Part shown: positions 34,860 to 42,437 of the stretch, piece by piece
How the letters are laid out: the number at the start of each line of letters is the position of its first letter
How positions within the stretch are numbered: the stretch's first letter is position 1
From: UBA6016 sp964568395
Lineage (GTDB): Bacteria; Campylobacterota; Campylobacteria; Campylobacterales; UBA6016
Direction: 5' to 3'
NCBI GenBank assembly: GCA_964568395.1
Contig: CAZMPN010000006.1
Span: 1-64,000, forward strand
DNA: 64,000 nucleotides
The notes under the pieces: model-generated
What the model was told of the DNA's origin: nothing
The model's database searches: none
The model's input: only the letters and a program-made list of their open reading frames with translations
Position numbers and translations under genes: made by a program

Positions 34860-37622
34860 CTACTTTCCATATCCGCATACACATCCTGGCGTAGAACATT
34901 TCTTATTTAAAGAGTTGTTTCTTATTTCGTCTGCGGCTTGCGTGATATCCTTTTTTATGGCAGCTAAATCTATATCCAAAAGTTCTCTGTTGTGTTCTTC
35001 ATTCTTATTTAGATTATATATCTGCACAAAATCAGCTTTTCTGCCGGTTAAATCTTTATATCCTAGTCCATAGAGCAAAAGCTGGTTTCTATTTATAGAA
35101 GATATTTCGTAATCTTTATTGTTTAAGCTCGTTTTGAAATCTACGATATAAATTTTTTCTTCGCCGCTTACATCTCTTTTTTTGACCATATCTATTCTGC
35201 CATTGACTATGATTCCATTGCCAAAGTCCAATTCTATTCCCTGCTCTGCGTATTCTATATTTTTAAGTTCTTGTTTGTGTTTGCCAAAATAGTCATTTAT
35301 GCTATTTTTCGCCTTTTCAGATAGTTCTTTTTTAACTTTATCTATGGCGTATGGAAAATGAAAATGATTTTCTTCTAAACTTTCCATTGATAATGTTTCT
35401 ACTATTTCGCCATCTATTGCTTTTTTGTGTATTTCCATAAGTGCATCATGTATAGATTTCCCGTATCCCATTCTAGGGTTTAGAGGTTTTCTGAAACCAT
35501 ATAAAGTATAATATTTGAAGCTATACGGGCACTCAAAATATGATTGCAATAAAGAAAAATTCAGCACTATGTGGCTTAGCTCTTCTTTTGATCTTGGCTC
35601 TATTTTTTTTCTATCCGAAAAATTTCTTTCTGACGAAACCACTTGGGCTCCAGTTTGTCTCATTTCTGTCAAAAAGTCAGATGGGGTTTTTTCATTTCTA
35701 GTTGTGCCTGGCGCTCTTGAGACAAATAAAAACTTTTTAGATCTAGTCATGGCAACGTAAAAGATTCTTCTTTCGTCGACTATTGCGCCACCGTCATATT
35801 TTTCTCGATTTGCTATTAGGTCATCTGTCATAAATTTCCAAACCTTCGTGCCACCTATTTTTTGCGCCGGAAAATAATTTTTATTCATAAATGGCACGAA
35901 CACAACTGGAAATTCAAGCCCCTTTGCTTGATACACAGTCATTATTACTACCGCATTAACATTTCTATATGATTGATTTAGCCATCCTTCTGGATAGTAA
36001 TCATTTGCCGAATACTCCAAGAATCCCATAAAGTCATTTAGTTTTTGAGATGGGTCTGATTTGAAATGCACAGATTCAAAGTCATCTATAATTTGACTGA
36101 ACATACCAAGGTTATAAAATATTATTTCAGATTTATCATATTGTTTGCTTTCGTGCAATCCGTCAAATTTACCCTCTGTTATATCTGCATTTTTTCTAAA
36201 GTCTTCGAAAATTTGCTGCAATATGAATTCTTCATACCAAAAAATAATTTTTTTATCTTCTTCGTAAGTATTGGCATCTCTTAGTCTTTTTTTTATTTTA
36301 TTTAATCCTTCTATTGCCTTTTTTAAATCTTTTTTATCTATTTTTTCAGAAAGTTCAGTCCATCTTCTTGTGAGTTCGTCTTCATCAATTGCCCCCTGTA
36401 AGTATTCAAATATTCCCTGACTTGCAATTACTTCTGGTTGTTTCATCAGCTGTGTTACGCCAGTAACAATAAAAGGTATTTCTGCTTCTGTTAATTTTTG
36501 GACCAAAAGTTCCGCTTTTTTCCATTTTCGCAGGAGTATGCACATGTCAGAATAGTCAAGCCCCCTTGCTTCTTCATCAGCCTTGTCAGTAAATGCTATT
36601 CCTCTTGTATTCTTAATAGTGTTGACTATAAAATCAAGCTCTTTGTCTTGTTCATCGTACATATTTAGGATAATATCACCTTGCTCATATGCTTGATGTC
36701 CTGCTGCCTTCATACTTTTTTGAAGTCTTTCAGGATTGTTATTTTCTATCACGCCTTTTGCTGTTGTTACTATTGCATCACTACTTCTAAAGTTTTCCTC
36801 AAGAACAACCTGCTTTACATTGGTATAGTTTTTCTCAAAGTTTAGAATGTTGTGTATATCACTGCCGCGCCATTGATATATTGTCTGGTCGTCGTCGCCA
36901 ACTACGCATATATTTGCCCCTAGCTTACTTAGCTCCCTTACTATCATTTCCTGGACATGATTTACATCTTGATACTCATCCACTATCAAATATTTTATTT
37001 TTTCTGTTACTTTTTGTTTGAAAGCATGATTTTCTTGTAGATTTTTTAAGAAGTGTGTCAGAAGCATCGTATAGTCAAGATAACCATGCTCTCTAAGATA
37101 TTGCTCATATTTGGAAATTATCTCTTGATATTTGTCTGGTATTTTCCCATCCCCGCTTTCTAGCTCCGACTCCCTTAGTATATTTAGCCAGGTTATATAC
37201 AAATGCGTATCGGTAAATCTTTTCATTCCAAGATCTGATAGACCAGTCTTTCTTGGCGCTCTATCTATCATTAGTTTTTGTTTTACGTCTGTTAGTACTG
37301 AATACTTTTGATAGCCAGGAAGATTGTCTTGCAAGAATTGTAAACACCAGCCGTGTGTAGTACCTATGTACATTTCAGCCAATCCATTTATATTGTCAAA
37401 TTTTTCTTTAAATCTATTGAGTACTCTATGTTTTAACTCTGCCGCTGCTTTTTCTGTAAAAGTGAAAGCCACTATACTGGATGGACTAACACCTTTTTTC
37501 TCCACTATATTTACTATTCGCCTTGAGATTGTTTCTGTTTTTCCGGAGCCGGCGCAAGCTATTATTTGCAAGTTATTATCTATTGTTTCGATAGCCTCTA
37601 GTTGTGAATTTGTAAGTTTCAT
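34860..37622 (-). CDS. UvrD/PcrA-type helicase fused to a PD-(D/E)XK nuclease with Cys cluster
   Basis: A 920-residue superfamily 1A helicase. Q motif TNSQLEAI, Walker A ACAGSGKTETISRR (about 22-35), YIGTTHGWC, Walker B LIVDEYQDVN (about 218-227), GDDDQTIYQWRGSD, and motif VI RRIFYVAMTRSKK (about 638-650). The C-terminal ~220 residues are nuclease-like: YFECPYSFKYY supplies one Cys, NGRIDMVKKRD and IVDFKTS the PD-(D/E)XK core, and KKCSTPGCVCGYGK three more Cys. This is the AddB/Cas4-style Fe-S arrangement. The C-terminus abuts the methyltransferase gene tail to tail. The pair may be a defence cassette. AAAGGAGCCGCA precedes the ATG. Confidence 0.92.
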   Translation of the reverse strand: MKLTNSQLEAIETIDNNLQIIACAGSGKTETISRRIVNIVEKKGVSPSSIVAFTFTEKAAAELKHRVLNRFKEKFDNINGLAEMYIGTTHGWCLQFLQDNLPGYQKYSVLTDVKQKLMIDRAPRKTGLSDLGMKRFTDTHLYITWLNILRESELESGDGKIPDKYQEIISKYEQYLREHGYLDYTMLLTHFLKNLQENHAFKQKVTEKIKYLIVDEYQDVNHVQEMIVRELSKLGANICVVGDDDQTIYQWRGSDIHNILNFEKNYTNVKQVVLEENFRSSDAIVTTAKGVIENNNPERLQKSMKAAGHQAYEQGDIILNMYDEQDKELDFIVNTIKNTRGIAFTDKADEEARGLDYSDMCILLRKWKKAELLVQKLTEAEIPFIVTGVTQLMKQPEVIASQGIFEYLQGAIDEDELTRRWTELSEKIDKKDLKKAIEGLNKIKKRLRDANTYEEDKKIIFWYEEFILQQIFEDFRKNADITEGKFDGLHESKQYDKSEIIFYNLGMFSQIIDDFESVHFKSDPSQKLNDFMGFLEYSANDYYPEGWLNQSYRNVNAVVIMTVYQAKGLEFPVVFVPFMNKNYFPAQKIGGTKVWKFMTDDLIANREKYDGGAIVDERRIFYVAMTRSKKFLFVSRAPGTTRNEKTPSDFLTEMRQTGAQVVSSERNFSDRKKIEPRSKEELSHIVLNFSLLQSYFECPYSFKYYTLYGFRKPLNPRMGYGKSIHDALMEIHKKAIDGEIVETLSMESLEENHFHFPYAIDKVKKELSEKAKNSINDYFGKHKQELKNIEYAEQGIELDFGNGIIVNGRIDMVKKRDVSGEEKIYIVDFKTSLNNKDYEISSINRNQLLLYGLGYKDLTGRKADFVQIYNLNKNEEHNRELLDIDLAAIKKDITQAADEIRNNSLNKKCSTPGCVCGYGK

Positions 37623-37646
37623 TGCGGCTCCTTTTTGTAATTCGTT

Positions 37647-37823
37647 TTAATTTCTTCCAGTATATCCAGAAATAAAATATATAATTATTATATGCCCTTC
37701 ATTACTTATTAGTGCCACTATGTAGTTTGTTTTTAATATATTTTCGCATGCTATGTTTATGCCTATTCCACAATATAGCCTTCTTTTTTCGTCAAAAACC
37801 ATTGACCTGCCACCATTTGCCAT
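37647..37823 (-). CDS. Possible small or truncated gene upstream of the helicase (58 aa)
   Basis: Read from the ATG at 37823, this ORF encodes MANGGRSMVFDEKRRLYCGI and ends FISGYTGRN, 24 bp before the helicase start. The frame stays open about 40 codons further upstream (YNINNITFNGCFSTTQNAGF) without a start codon, so it may be the 3' remnant of a longer gene. The coding look is moderate (few rare stops, alternating hydrophobic strands). I do not recognise it, and no ribosome site is obvious. Confidence 0.35.
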   Translation of the reverse strand: MANGGRSMVFDEKRRLYCGIGINIACENILKTNYIVALISNEGHIIIIYFISGYTGRN

Positions 37824-38145
37824 TAGTACAAAACCTGCGTTTTGTGTAGTAGAGAAGCAGCCGTTAAAAGTAATGTTATTTATATTGTATTTTTGGTTAG
37901 ATTTATTTTGTATTCTGTTTGATATGGTATATTTTTTACTATTTCATATGTTTCTTAATAGATGCAACGCGAAATAATTTATCATCTAAAATACCATAGA
38001 ACCTAAATCACGTTATGATTTTTTAGACTTCGTAAATATATTCAAACTCATTCACAGTTTTTTTAAGCTCAATACAGAAAAAAAGAAGTAGTTACTTACA
38101 CATAATATAAATAAAAAACCCTTTATAAATAATAATCGCAAAGCC
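37824..38145. other. A+T-rich gap between cargo and structural operon
   Basis: Apart from the possible gene remnant entering from the left (codons reach about 37945), I see no credible gene here on either strand. A plus-strand ORF at 37753-37977 is Leu/Phe-rich translation of low-complexity sequence. The stretch probably marks an insertion junction of the methyltransferase/helicase cassette. Confidence 0.5.
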
Positions 38146-38183
38146 CAATCGGCTAACCGGCCATAGGCCGAAGGCGCCGATTG
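38146..38183 (-). terminator. Large hairpin at the end of the structural operon
   Basis: Outer arms CAATCGGC and GCCGATTG (8 bp, perfect) enclose an inner GGCC-ATA-GGCC. It lies just 3' of the stop of the last gene in the leftward structural operon. It is followed on the minus strand by GGCTTTGCGATTATTATTTA, a weak T-rich tail. It is probably a terminator; in a rolling-circle virus such a hairpin might instead be a packaging signal. Confidence 0.6.
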
Positions 38184-38186
38184 CGG

Positions 38187-38543
38187 CTATACCTTGAAAG
38201 CCTCCACGAAAATCCTATCGGGGGTTTGGCCTCTGACTTTCAAATGTTGCATTATTAGAGACTCGATCTCTTTGGCGTTAAGAGTCTTTTTGACATTATA
38301 GATCTTCATTTGCCACATCTTCTGATTAGACCATATCATGCAGCTAAACGACTTGTTATAGTTGAAATCGTCTATAGGAACCATTTCGGTAGACGACTGA
38401 TAACAGACTTCATAGATTTCCATTACCTTTTGAGTTGTAGCAGCCTCCAGAAAAGCCAGGGCGTCTTGCCAGGAATTACAATCAAGAATTACGCTAGAGC
38501 TTTTATTTCCTTGTTTTAAAGTAGCTTTGAAAAGTTTTGACAC
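38187..38543 (-). CDS. Hypothetical protein, last gene of the structural operon (118 aa)
   Basis: A 118-residue alpha/beta protein (LFKATLKQGNKSSSVILDC, NSWQDALAFLEAATTQKVME, WQMKIYNVKKTLNAKEIESL). The N-terminal part reads like a small domain with a beta hairpin and a helix. No signal peptide or membrane segment is seen, and I do not recognise it. It is 5 bp downstream of the 130-residue gene and directly precedes the operon's hairpin terminator. Confidence 0.6.
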   Translation of the reverse strand: MSKLFKATLKQGNKSSSVILDCNSWQDALAFLEAATTQKVMEIYEVCYQSSTEMVPIDDFNYNKSFSCMIWSNQKMWQMKIYNVKKTLNAKEIESLIMQHLKVRGQTPDRIFVEAFKV

Positions 38544-38548
38544 GACGC

Positions 38549-38941
38549 TTACCTCACGGAATATTTTTTAATATCTACATACGGCGAGCTAAAATCAAGA
38601 GGAACTTCATGATAAAGCTCGCGGCATTTGATTTCTTCAAAAGGGGTCGGGGAGTATCCGGGAGGAGCAGAAGGTAAGAATATAGCCTGATCTACATAGT
38701 TTATATAGGCATATTTAGAGCTTCCATAATAAGGAAGAATTCGTTGCGGCATATTGATAGTAATGGGAGCACCGGGTAAAGAAATAAAAATCCAAGGAGA
38801 AGGCAAAAGCTCTTCAGAGTAAATATACATAGCACCGCCGCTATAATCACGAAAACCAAGCGAGCCACCTGGAATATAAGGATAAGCTCGGCCATCTACA
38901 ACGACATAGTCCGGTAACGAGCAGATAAGAGGGATTATCAT
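38549..38941 (-). CDS. Hypothetical Pro/Tyr-rich structural candidate (130 aa)
   Basis: A 130-residue protein rich in Pro, Tyr, Gly and Ile (VVVDGRAYPYIPGGSLGFRD, LPSAPPGYSPTPFEEI), likely all-beta. The ATG overlaps the previous gene's stop (ATGA). The composition fits a virion surface or minor structural protein, but no family match is seen. A hydrophobic ORF in another frame (38701-38895) overlaps it and is probably fortuitous. Confidence 0.6.
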   Translation of the reverse strand: MIIPLICSLPDYVVVDGRAYPYIPGGSLGFRDYSGGAMYIYSEELLPSPWIFISLPGAPITINMPQRILPYYGSSKYAYINYVDQAIFLPSAPPGYSPTPFEEIKCRELYHEVPLDFSSPYVDIKKYSVR

Positions 38942-39093
38942 TCGAAAGGCTCTAAATCAGGAACTTGTTCGCATACGACCGCAACGAGAGCCTCCAAAAG
39001 CTTTTGAATATTTTTATTGCTAATGAATATATTACGAAGGATACTAAGCTCTTCTTCTATCTTCTCAGCACAATCTATAGGAGCGTCAGCCAT
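38938..39093 (-). CDS. Small hypothetical protein (51 aa)
   Basis: Starts MADAPIDCAEKIEEELSILR and ends VCEQVPDLEPFE. It is acidic and probably one long helix with a hydrophobic face. AAGGATAAAT precedes the ATG, and its stop overlaps the next start. Tight packing in the structural operon supports translation. Function unknown. Confidence 0.6.
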   Translation of the reverse strand: MADAPIDCAEKIEEELSILRNIFISNKNIQKLLEALVAVVCEQVPDLEPFE

Positions 39094-39106
39094 TATTTAT
39101 CCTTAG

Positions 39107-39895
39107 TTATTTAGTCGGCGGCAGATAGCCGTAATAAGACAAAAGAGCAAGCTCGACTTCAACCTTACCCATTGGAACGCCATTTGAAGCCGTAGCCAAA
39201 TAGGCGCCCTTTAAAACCATCATGTCGTCTAGTTTTACGTTTTTAGTGCCGCCGGTATTAGGAGAGCTAATTTTTTTAAAACTAGCTACGTCATCTGTAG
39301 AAAAAGCACCCAGCATAGCTTTTGGCTGGAAAGAGTCCAAAAGTAGCTTGCCTTTTTTATACGCCAGATCAGAGTGAATAGATTTTTTATCTAGAGAGTA
39401 ATCCACGGATTTAGCAGCAGGCTCTAGAGCGGAAACTGAAGCGGCGGAAGCGGCGCGAGCGTTAATAATATTGTTCTGCTCCATAGCTTGAAGTTTTTGA
39501 ACTTCGATATGTTCAGATGCACCCTTGCCGTAATTGTTAAATAGAGTTTGAGCTACGACGCCACGCTTGGACGTGATTTTAGTTTTTCTGCTTTTGAAGA
39601 AATCCCCTATTCTCTTCATAAGGGCAGATTTTAGTCTACGATACACCCTCCCCAAAACCTCAAAGTACTTATCCTGAGATCGAATAATCTTCATATAGGC
39701 CATTTGAGACATCATCATGATTACAAACTCGGTAGATTCTCTCATAGCAGAATTAACCCAATCATGCTTGTTGGCTTCGGTTATCGGCCCATATATACTA
39801 TCGAGCATTTCTTCGACTTTAGGTTTAGCTACGTTACTCCAGGCGGCAAAAAACAGATTATCTTCAAAGGCCTCTACGGCCATAGGAACTATCAT
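39107..39895 (-). CDS. Hypothetical structural-operon protein (262 aa)
   Basis: A 262-residue protein. The N-terminal ~110 residues are helical with a hydrophobic Met-rich stretch (FVIMMMSQMAYMKII). A basic middle follows (KRIGDFFKSRKTKITSKRG), then a polar beta-like end (TKNVKLDDMMVLKGAYLATA, VELALLSYYGYLPPTK). It is not recognised. It overlaps the proline-rich gene (ATGA) and sits 13 bp ahead of the 51-residue gene. The basic segment could contact DNA; that is speculative. Confidence 0.65.
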   Translation of the reverse strand: MIVPMAVEAFEDNLFFAAWSNVAKPKVEEMLDSIYGPITEANKHDWVNSAMRESTEFVIMMMSQMAYMKIIRSQDKYFEVLGRVYRRLKSALMKRIGDFFKSRKTKITSKRGVVAQTLFNNYGKGASEHIEVQKLQAMEQNNIINARAASAASVSALEPAAKSVDYSLDKKSIHSDLAYKKGKLLLDSFQPKAMLGAFSTDDVASFKKISSPNTGGTKNVKLDDMMVLKGAYLATASNGVPMGKVEVELALLSYYGYLPPTK

Positions 39896-40851
39896 ATCAG
39901 GGCTCCCACAATTAGATATGTCGGAATATCAGCCTCGGAATAGTTCGTAGAAAACTCCAAAGTTCCGTTAGATATATGAGAAGCTACCTCTATAATAGAG
40001 TCATATACGCCCGTATAGCCTATATCAGTTATAGAATCAAAAAGGTCGTCAAGACCAAAGTCGTCTTCTTCCGGACGGAAGTTGTTAGTTTCACGGGCTT
40101 TAATCTCATTGGAGGCGTTATTTAAAAACTTAGCGTCGCGAGGACTTATGACGGATACCGGAGCGTCGTCTATAAGAGATAAGCGAAAAGGCGTCCTGTC
40201 ATATTCTAGACTTTCGTTTTTCGCACGATTAAGGATGTTAATCTGCTCCGGATCCGGCATTTTTTCCGATACGATATCGATTGAATTAGATACGTCGACA
40301 AGCGCGTTCTGACTTTGAATAAGCGTATCGGCGATATCGGTGAGTTCTGATAAAGGAGATAGGAGCTCTTTAAAGTCGGGCATTTTAAATTTGGATAGAT
40401 CCGGCAAAGAGGCAGGTATATTATTTATAGCGTCCCTAATGTCCACCAAAACGTTCTGCACTTCGACAATACGATTATTTAAACCATACTCATTCCAGAA
40501 AGCATTGATAAGCCCTTCTCCGTTGGTAGCAATCTTAGAAAGAGCCGCGACAAGAGATAAAGAATCGCCTGGAGCCGGTGTTTTTGGGATTGAGGGCGTA
40601 GGGTTTTTAGGTAAAGGTTTAGGAGACGGTATAGGCTCGGGTTTTGGATCTAGGCGCTGTTTTGGGAGGTCGGCAGGTTTTGGATTACGGGGATTGGGAA
40701 CCGTAGCGTCAGGAATATAATCGGAATTGTTAGCCCTAATCCTGTTCCTCATAAAAGACTCAAGCGTAGAATCGCCCATACGGGTAGGACTTAACGGAAG
40801 TCCTATTCCGGAGTCGTCAAAAGTACGGCCAACCCACTTCAAAGCACCCAT
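39892..40851 (-). CDS. Proline-rich hypothetical structural protein (319 aa)
   Basis: A 319-residue protein. Residues 55-95 form an extended Pro/Lys linker (PKPEPIPSPKPLPKNPTPSI) of the kind found in virion spikes and minor coat proteins. It is followed by helical coiled-coil-like stretches (about 100-210) and a beta-like acidic end. No signal peptide. The start overlaps the previous stop (TAATG). Unrecognised; position and architecture suggest a virion fibre, connector or spike component. Confidence 0.65.
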   Translation of the reverse strand: MGALKWVGRTFDDSGIGLPLSPTRMGDSTLESFMRNRIRANNSDYIPDATVPNPRNPKPADLPKQRLDPKPEPIPSPKPLPKNPTPSIPKTPAPGDSLSLVAALSKIATNGEGLINAFWNEYGLNNRIVEVQNVLVDIRDAINNIPASLPDLSKFKMPDFKELLSPLSELTDIADTLIQSQNALVDVSNSIDIVSEKMPDPEQINILNRAKNESLEYDRTPFRLSLIDDAPVSVISPRDAKFLNNASNEIKARETNNFRPEEDDFGLDDLFDSITDIGYTGVYDSIIEVASHISNGTLEFSTNYSEADIPTYLIVGALI

Positions 40852-41624
40852 TATGAAGCCGCCTCAACCTCTGATTGAATATAGACTAGAGCTTCCGGGA
40901 CATAGTGGACTTCCGAAAAGCTACCAGAGTCATCTTTTCTAAGAAGCCTATATATGACAGTATAGGCGTTAGAGTCGGAGCGGACGAATACGGAGGAATC
41001 TACTTTGAATTCGCCGACGACGTTGGCTACTTTTACTTCCTGACCATCTCTATAGCGGCTAATATTTCCGTTTAGAGATTTATCTATGAACTTGAAATTA
41101 GCAAGAGAGCTTAGATCCACAGTAGAAACCTGAGTAGAAAGGTTTTCAAGCTTAGTAGCCAGATCGTCAGGTATTTGAATATCAAGAGAGTTTAGCTTAT
41201 CCACAATAGCGGTAAAGATATTCAGTTTTGCGTCGACAGTCTCAACCGCGTTTAAAACAGGTGTCAAATCTACCGTGGCGGAACCACCGGGAGAAGAGGT
41301 GCCGCCGTAAACTGTAGATAAAAGATTGGCATACGTAACGCTATTATCTTTTTCAGCCAAATCAAACGTATAGTACGGATTCGAATCTATAGAGCAAGAC
41401 TGAAGAAATAAGGCGTTTACGTCAAAAGAAACCTTTGTGTCGCCCCAATAATCAGAGAAAGTAAGAGCGGAAGAAATGTCGTCACCAGTATCAAAGGAAG
41501 CGACACCGGGAGCGGTCAAGTTGAAACGTGCGACAGGCCTGGCGTCGGTTACCATATCAAAGAAGTTGAAAGTGACCTGGCAAGGAAAAACCAGATTGCT
41601 AAAAGTTATTTCGCCTATATGCAT
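40851..41624 (-). CDS. Hypothetical beta-rich virion protein with coiled-coil middle (257 aa)
   Basis: A 257-residue protein with an N-terminal beta domain (about 1-95: ITFSNLVFPCQVTFNFFD, ARFNLTAPGVASFDTGDD), a Gly/Ser hinge (GGTSSPGGS), a coiled-coil-like middle (NAVETVDAKLNIFTAIVDKL) and a second beta part (about 185-257). The mixed layout is common for trimeric viral spike or fibre proteins. GGGAGG lies upstream of the ATG. No family recognised. Confidence 0.65.
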   Translation of the reverse strand: MHIGEITFSNLVFPCQVTFNFFDMVTDARPVARFNLTAPGVASFDTGDDISSALTFSDYWGDTKVSFDVNALFLQSCSIDSNPYYTFDLAEKDNSVTYANLLSTVYGGTSSPGGSATVDLTPVLNAVETVDAKLNIFTAIVDKLNSLDIQIPDDLATKLENLSTQVSTVDLSSLANFKFIDKSLNGNISRYRDGQEVKVANVVGEFKVDSSVFVRSDSNAYTVIYRLLRKDDSGSFSEVHYVPEALVYIQSEVEAAS

Positions 41625-41635
41625 AACTAGCCTCC

Positions 41636-41926
41636 CTACCCTATCATTTTTGAGAATTTATTAAGAGCAAGAGACAGATCCGCCAGACTATCTTTTATAT
41701 AAGTCAGTTTTTCATAATCAACTTCTTTAGCGTCAATCATAAAACCAAGCTCTTTCGCCATAGCAGAGAGACCTATAAAATCAGTTTCCAAAGTTTCGTC
41801 GCTAAGCTCGCTTAGTTTTTCAAAAACCTTAGAGGCTAAAACTGCCGCGCCGCCTATAGGAGCATTAATAGCAGTAGCTATAGTGCCGACCGTACCCATG
41901 ATGTTAGAGATATCTTTTAATTCCAT
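41636..41926 (-). CDS. Small protein with hydrophobic segment, holin candidate (96 aa)
   Basis: I prefer the ATG at 41926, with AGGA six bases upstream, over a TTG at 41932. The product has one Gly/Ala-rich hydrophobic stretch (IMGTVGTIATAINAPIGGAA, about 9-28) followed by helical charged sequence. It lies 11 bp after the M15 endolysin gene, the usual neighbourhood for a holin or spanin, but a single weak span is not decisive. Confidence 0.5.
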   Translation of the reverse strand: MELKDISNIMGTVGTIATAINAPIGGAAVLASKVFEKLSELSDETLETDFIGLSAMAKELGFMIDAKEVDYEKLTYIKDSLADLSLALNKFSKMIG

Positions 41927-41937
41927 CGTCAATCCTT

Positions 41938-42276
41938 TTATACTTGTCTCTCAAAATGAGGGGTATCGACAAGAGTTTTGAAGTTGCCGCCCCACCTATT
42001 TTTGGGATTTAAACTCTCCCAATATGCGCCAACGGGAGCCAATACGGCTTTATCGTATGTAAGCTCGCCGTTTAAAAAGAAGTTTAGATCTATGGCCGTT
42101 TTTTTGAGATGGTAAGAGGCCATAGTTTTAGACTTGCCTTCTTTGACGTATATAACCTGCATCGCTTCAGGACGCTGCAATTCGCCGCCGGTAATTACAA
42201 ACCCTTTAGAAATCGCGAAATCTATCAGTTTGCAGACGTCTTTTAAAAATTCAAACTGTTCGTTTACAAGACTCAT
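41938..42276 (-). CDS. M15-family peptidoglycan endopeptidase (endolysin)
   Basis: A 112-residue enzyme of the D-Ala-D-Ala carboxypeptidase/endopeptidase family (M15C, VanY-like). The zinc residues are in SYHLKKTAIDLNF (His and Asp, about 56-68) and TPHFE (His, about 106). RWGGNFKTLVD is also typical of phage M15 endolysins. There is no signal peptide, so release would need a holin. AAAGGAG precedes the ATG. Its presence means that the virus-like operon probably ends in lysis rather than extrusion. Confidence 0.9.
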   Translation of the reverse strand: MSLVNEQFEFLKDVCKLIDFAISKGFVITGGELQRPEAMQVIYVKEGKSKTMASYHLKKTAIDLNFFLNGELTYDKAVLAPVGAYWESLNPKNRWGGNFKTLVDTPHFERQV

Positions 42277-42287
42277 TTTTTCTCCTT

Positions 42288-42437
42288 TTAAGATTTATCT
42301 ACTATTTCCGTTACCTTTTTTCTGAACAAGGCAAAGACCGAATCCAAAAGAAGCGGAAGACCGTTCTCCGAGATGACGCCGAATACGAAGGCGCAAATAT
42401 CTCTATAAGCGGCATACGGTTTTAAAAACGGGGTAAA
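42288..42437 (-). other. Start-less 49-codon ORF upstream of the endolysin
   Basis: The frame from 42437 to the TAA at 42288 encodes FTPFLKPYAAYRDICAFVFG and ends in KKVTEIVDKS. It has a hydrophobic segment and basic end like a small holin, and its stop sits directly before the endolysin ribosome site. No ATG, GTG or TTG is available near its beginning; a TAG precedes it. It may be read by frameshift from the previous gene, use a rare start, contain an indel, or be non-coding. Confidence 0.3.

Noticed and set aside
34860..37622. Helicase as a chromosomal UvrD or AddA
   Set aside because: It lies inside the element, has atypical composition and a C-terminal Cys cluster with a nuclease core, and has no partner AddB/RecB genes nearby.
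37753..37977. Plus-strand 74-residue ORF in the A+T-rich gap
   Set aside because: Low-complexity Phe/Leu-rich translation, no ribosome site, and the opposite strand looks more coding.
38701..38895. 64-residue very hydrophobic ORF nested in the 130-residue gene
   Set aside because: Hydrophobic character follows from T-rich wobble positions of the other frame; it has no ribosome site, and the outer gene has proper start-stop overlap with its neighbour.
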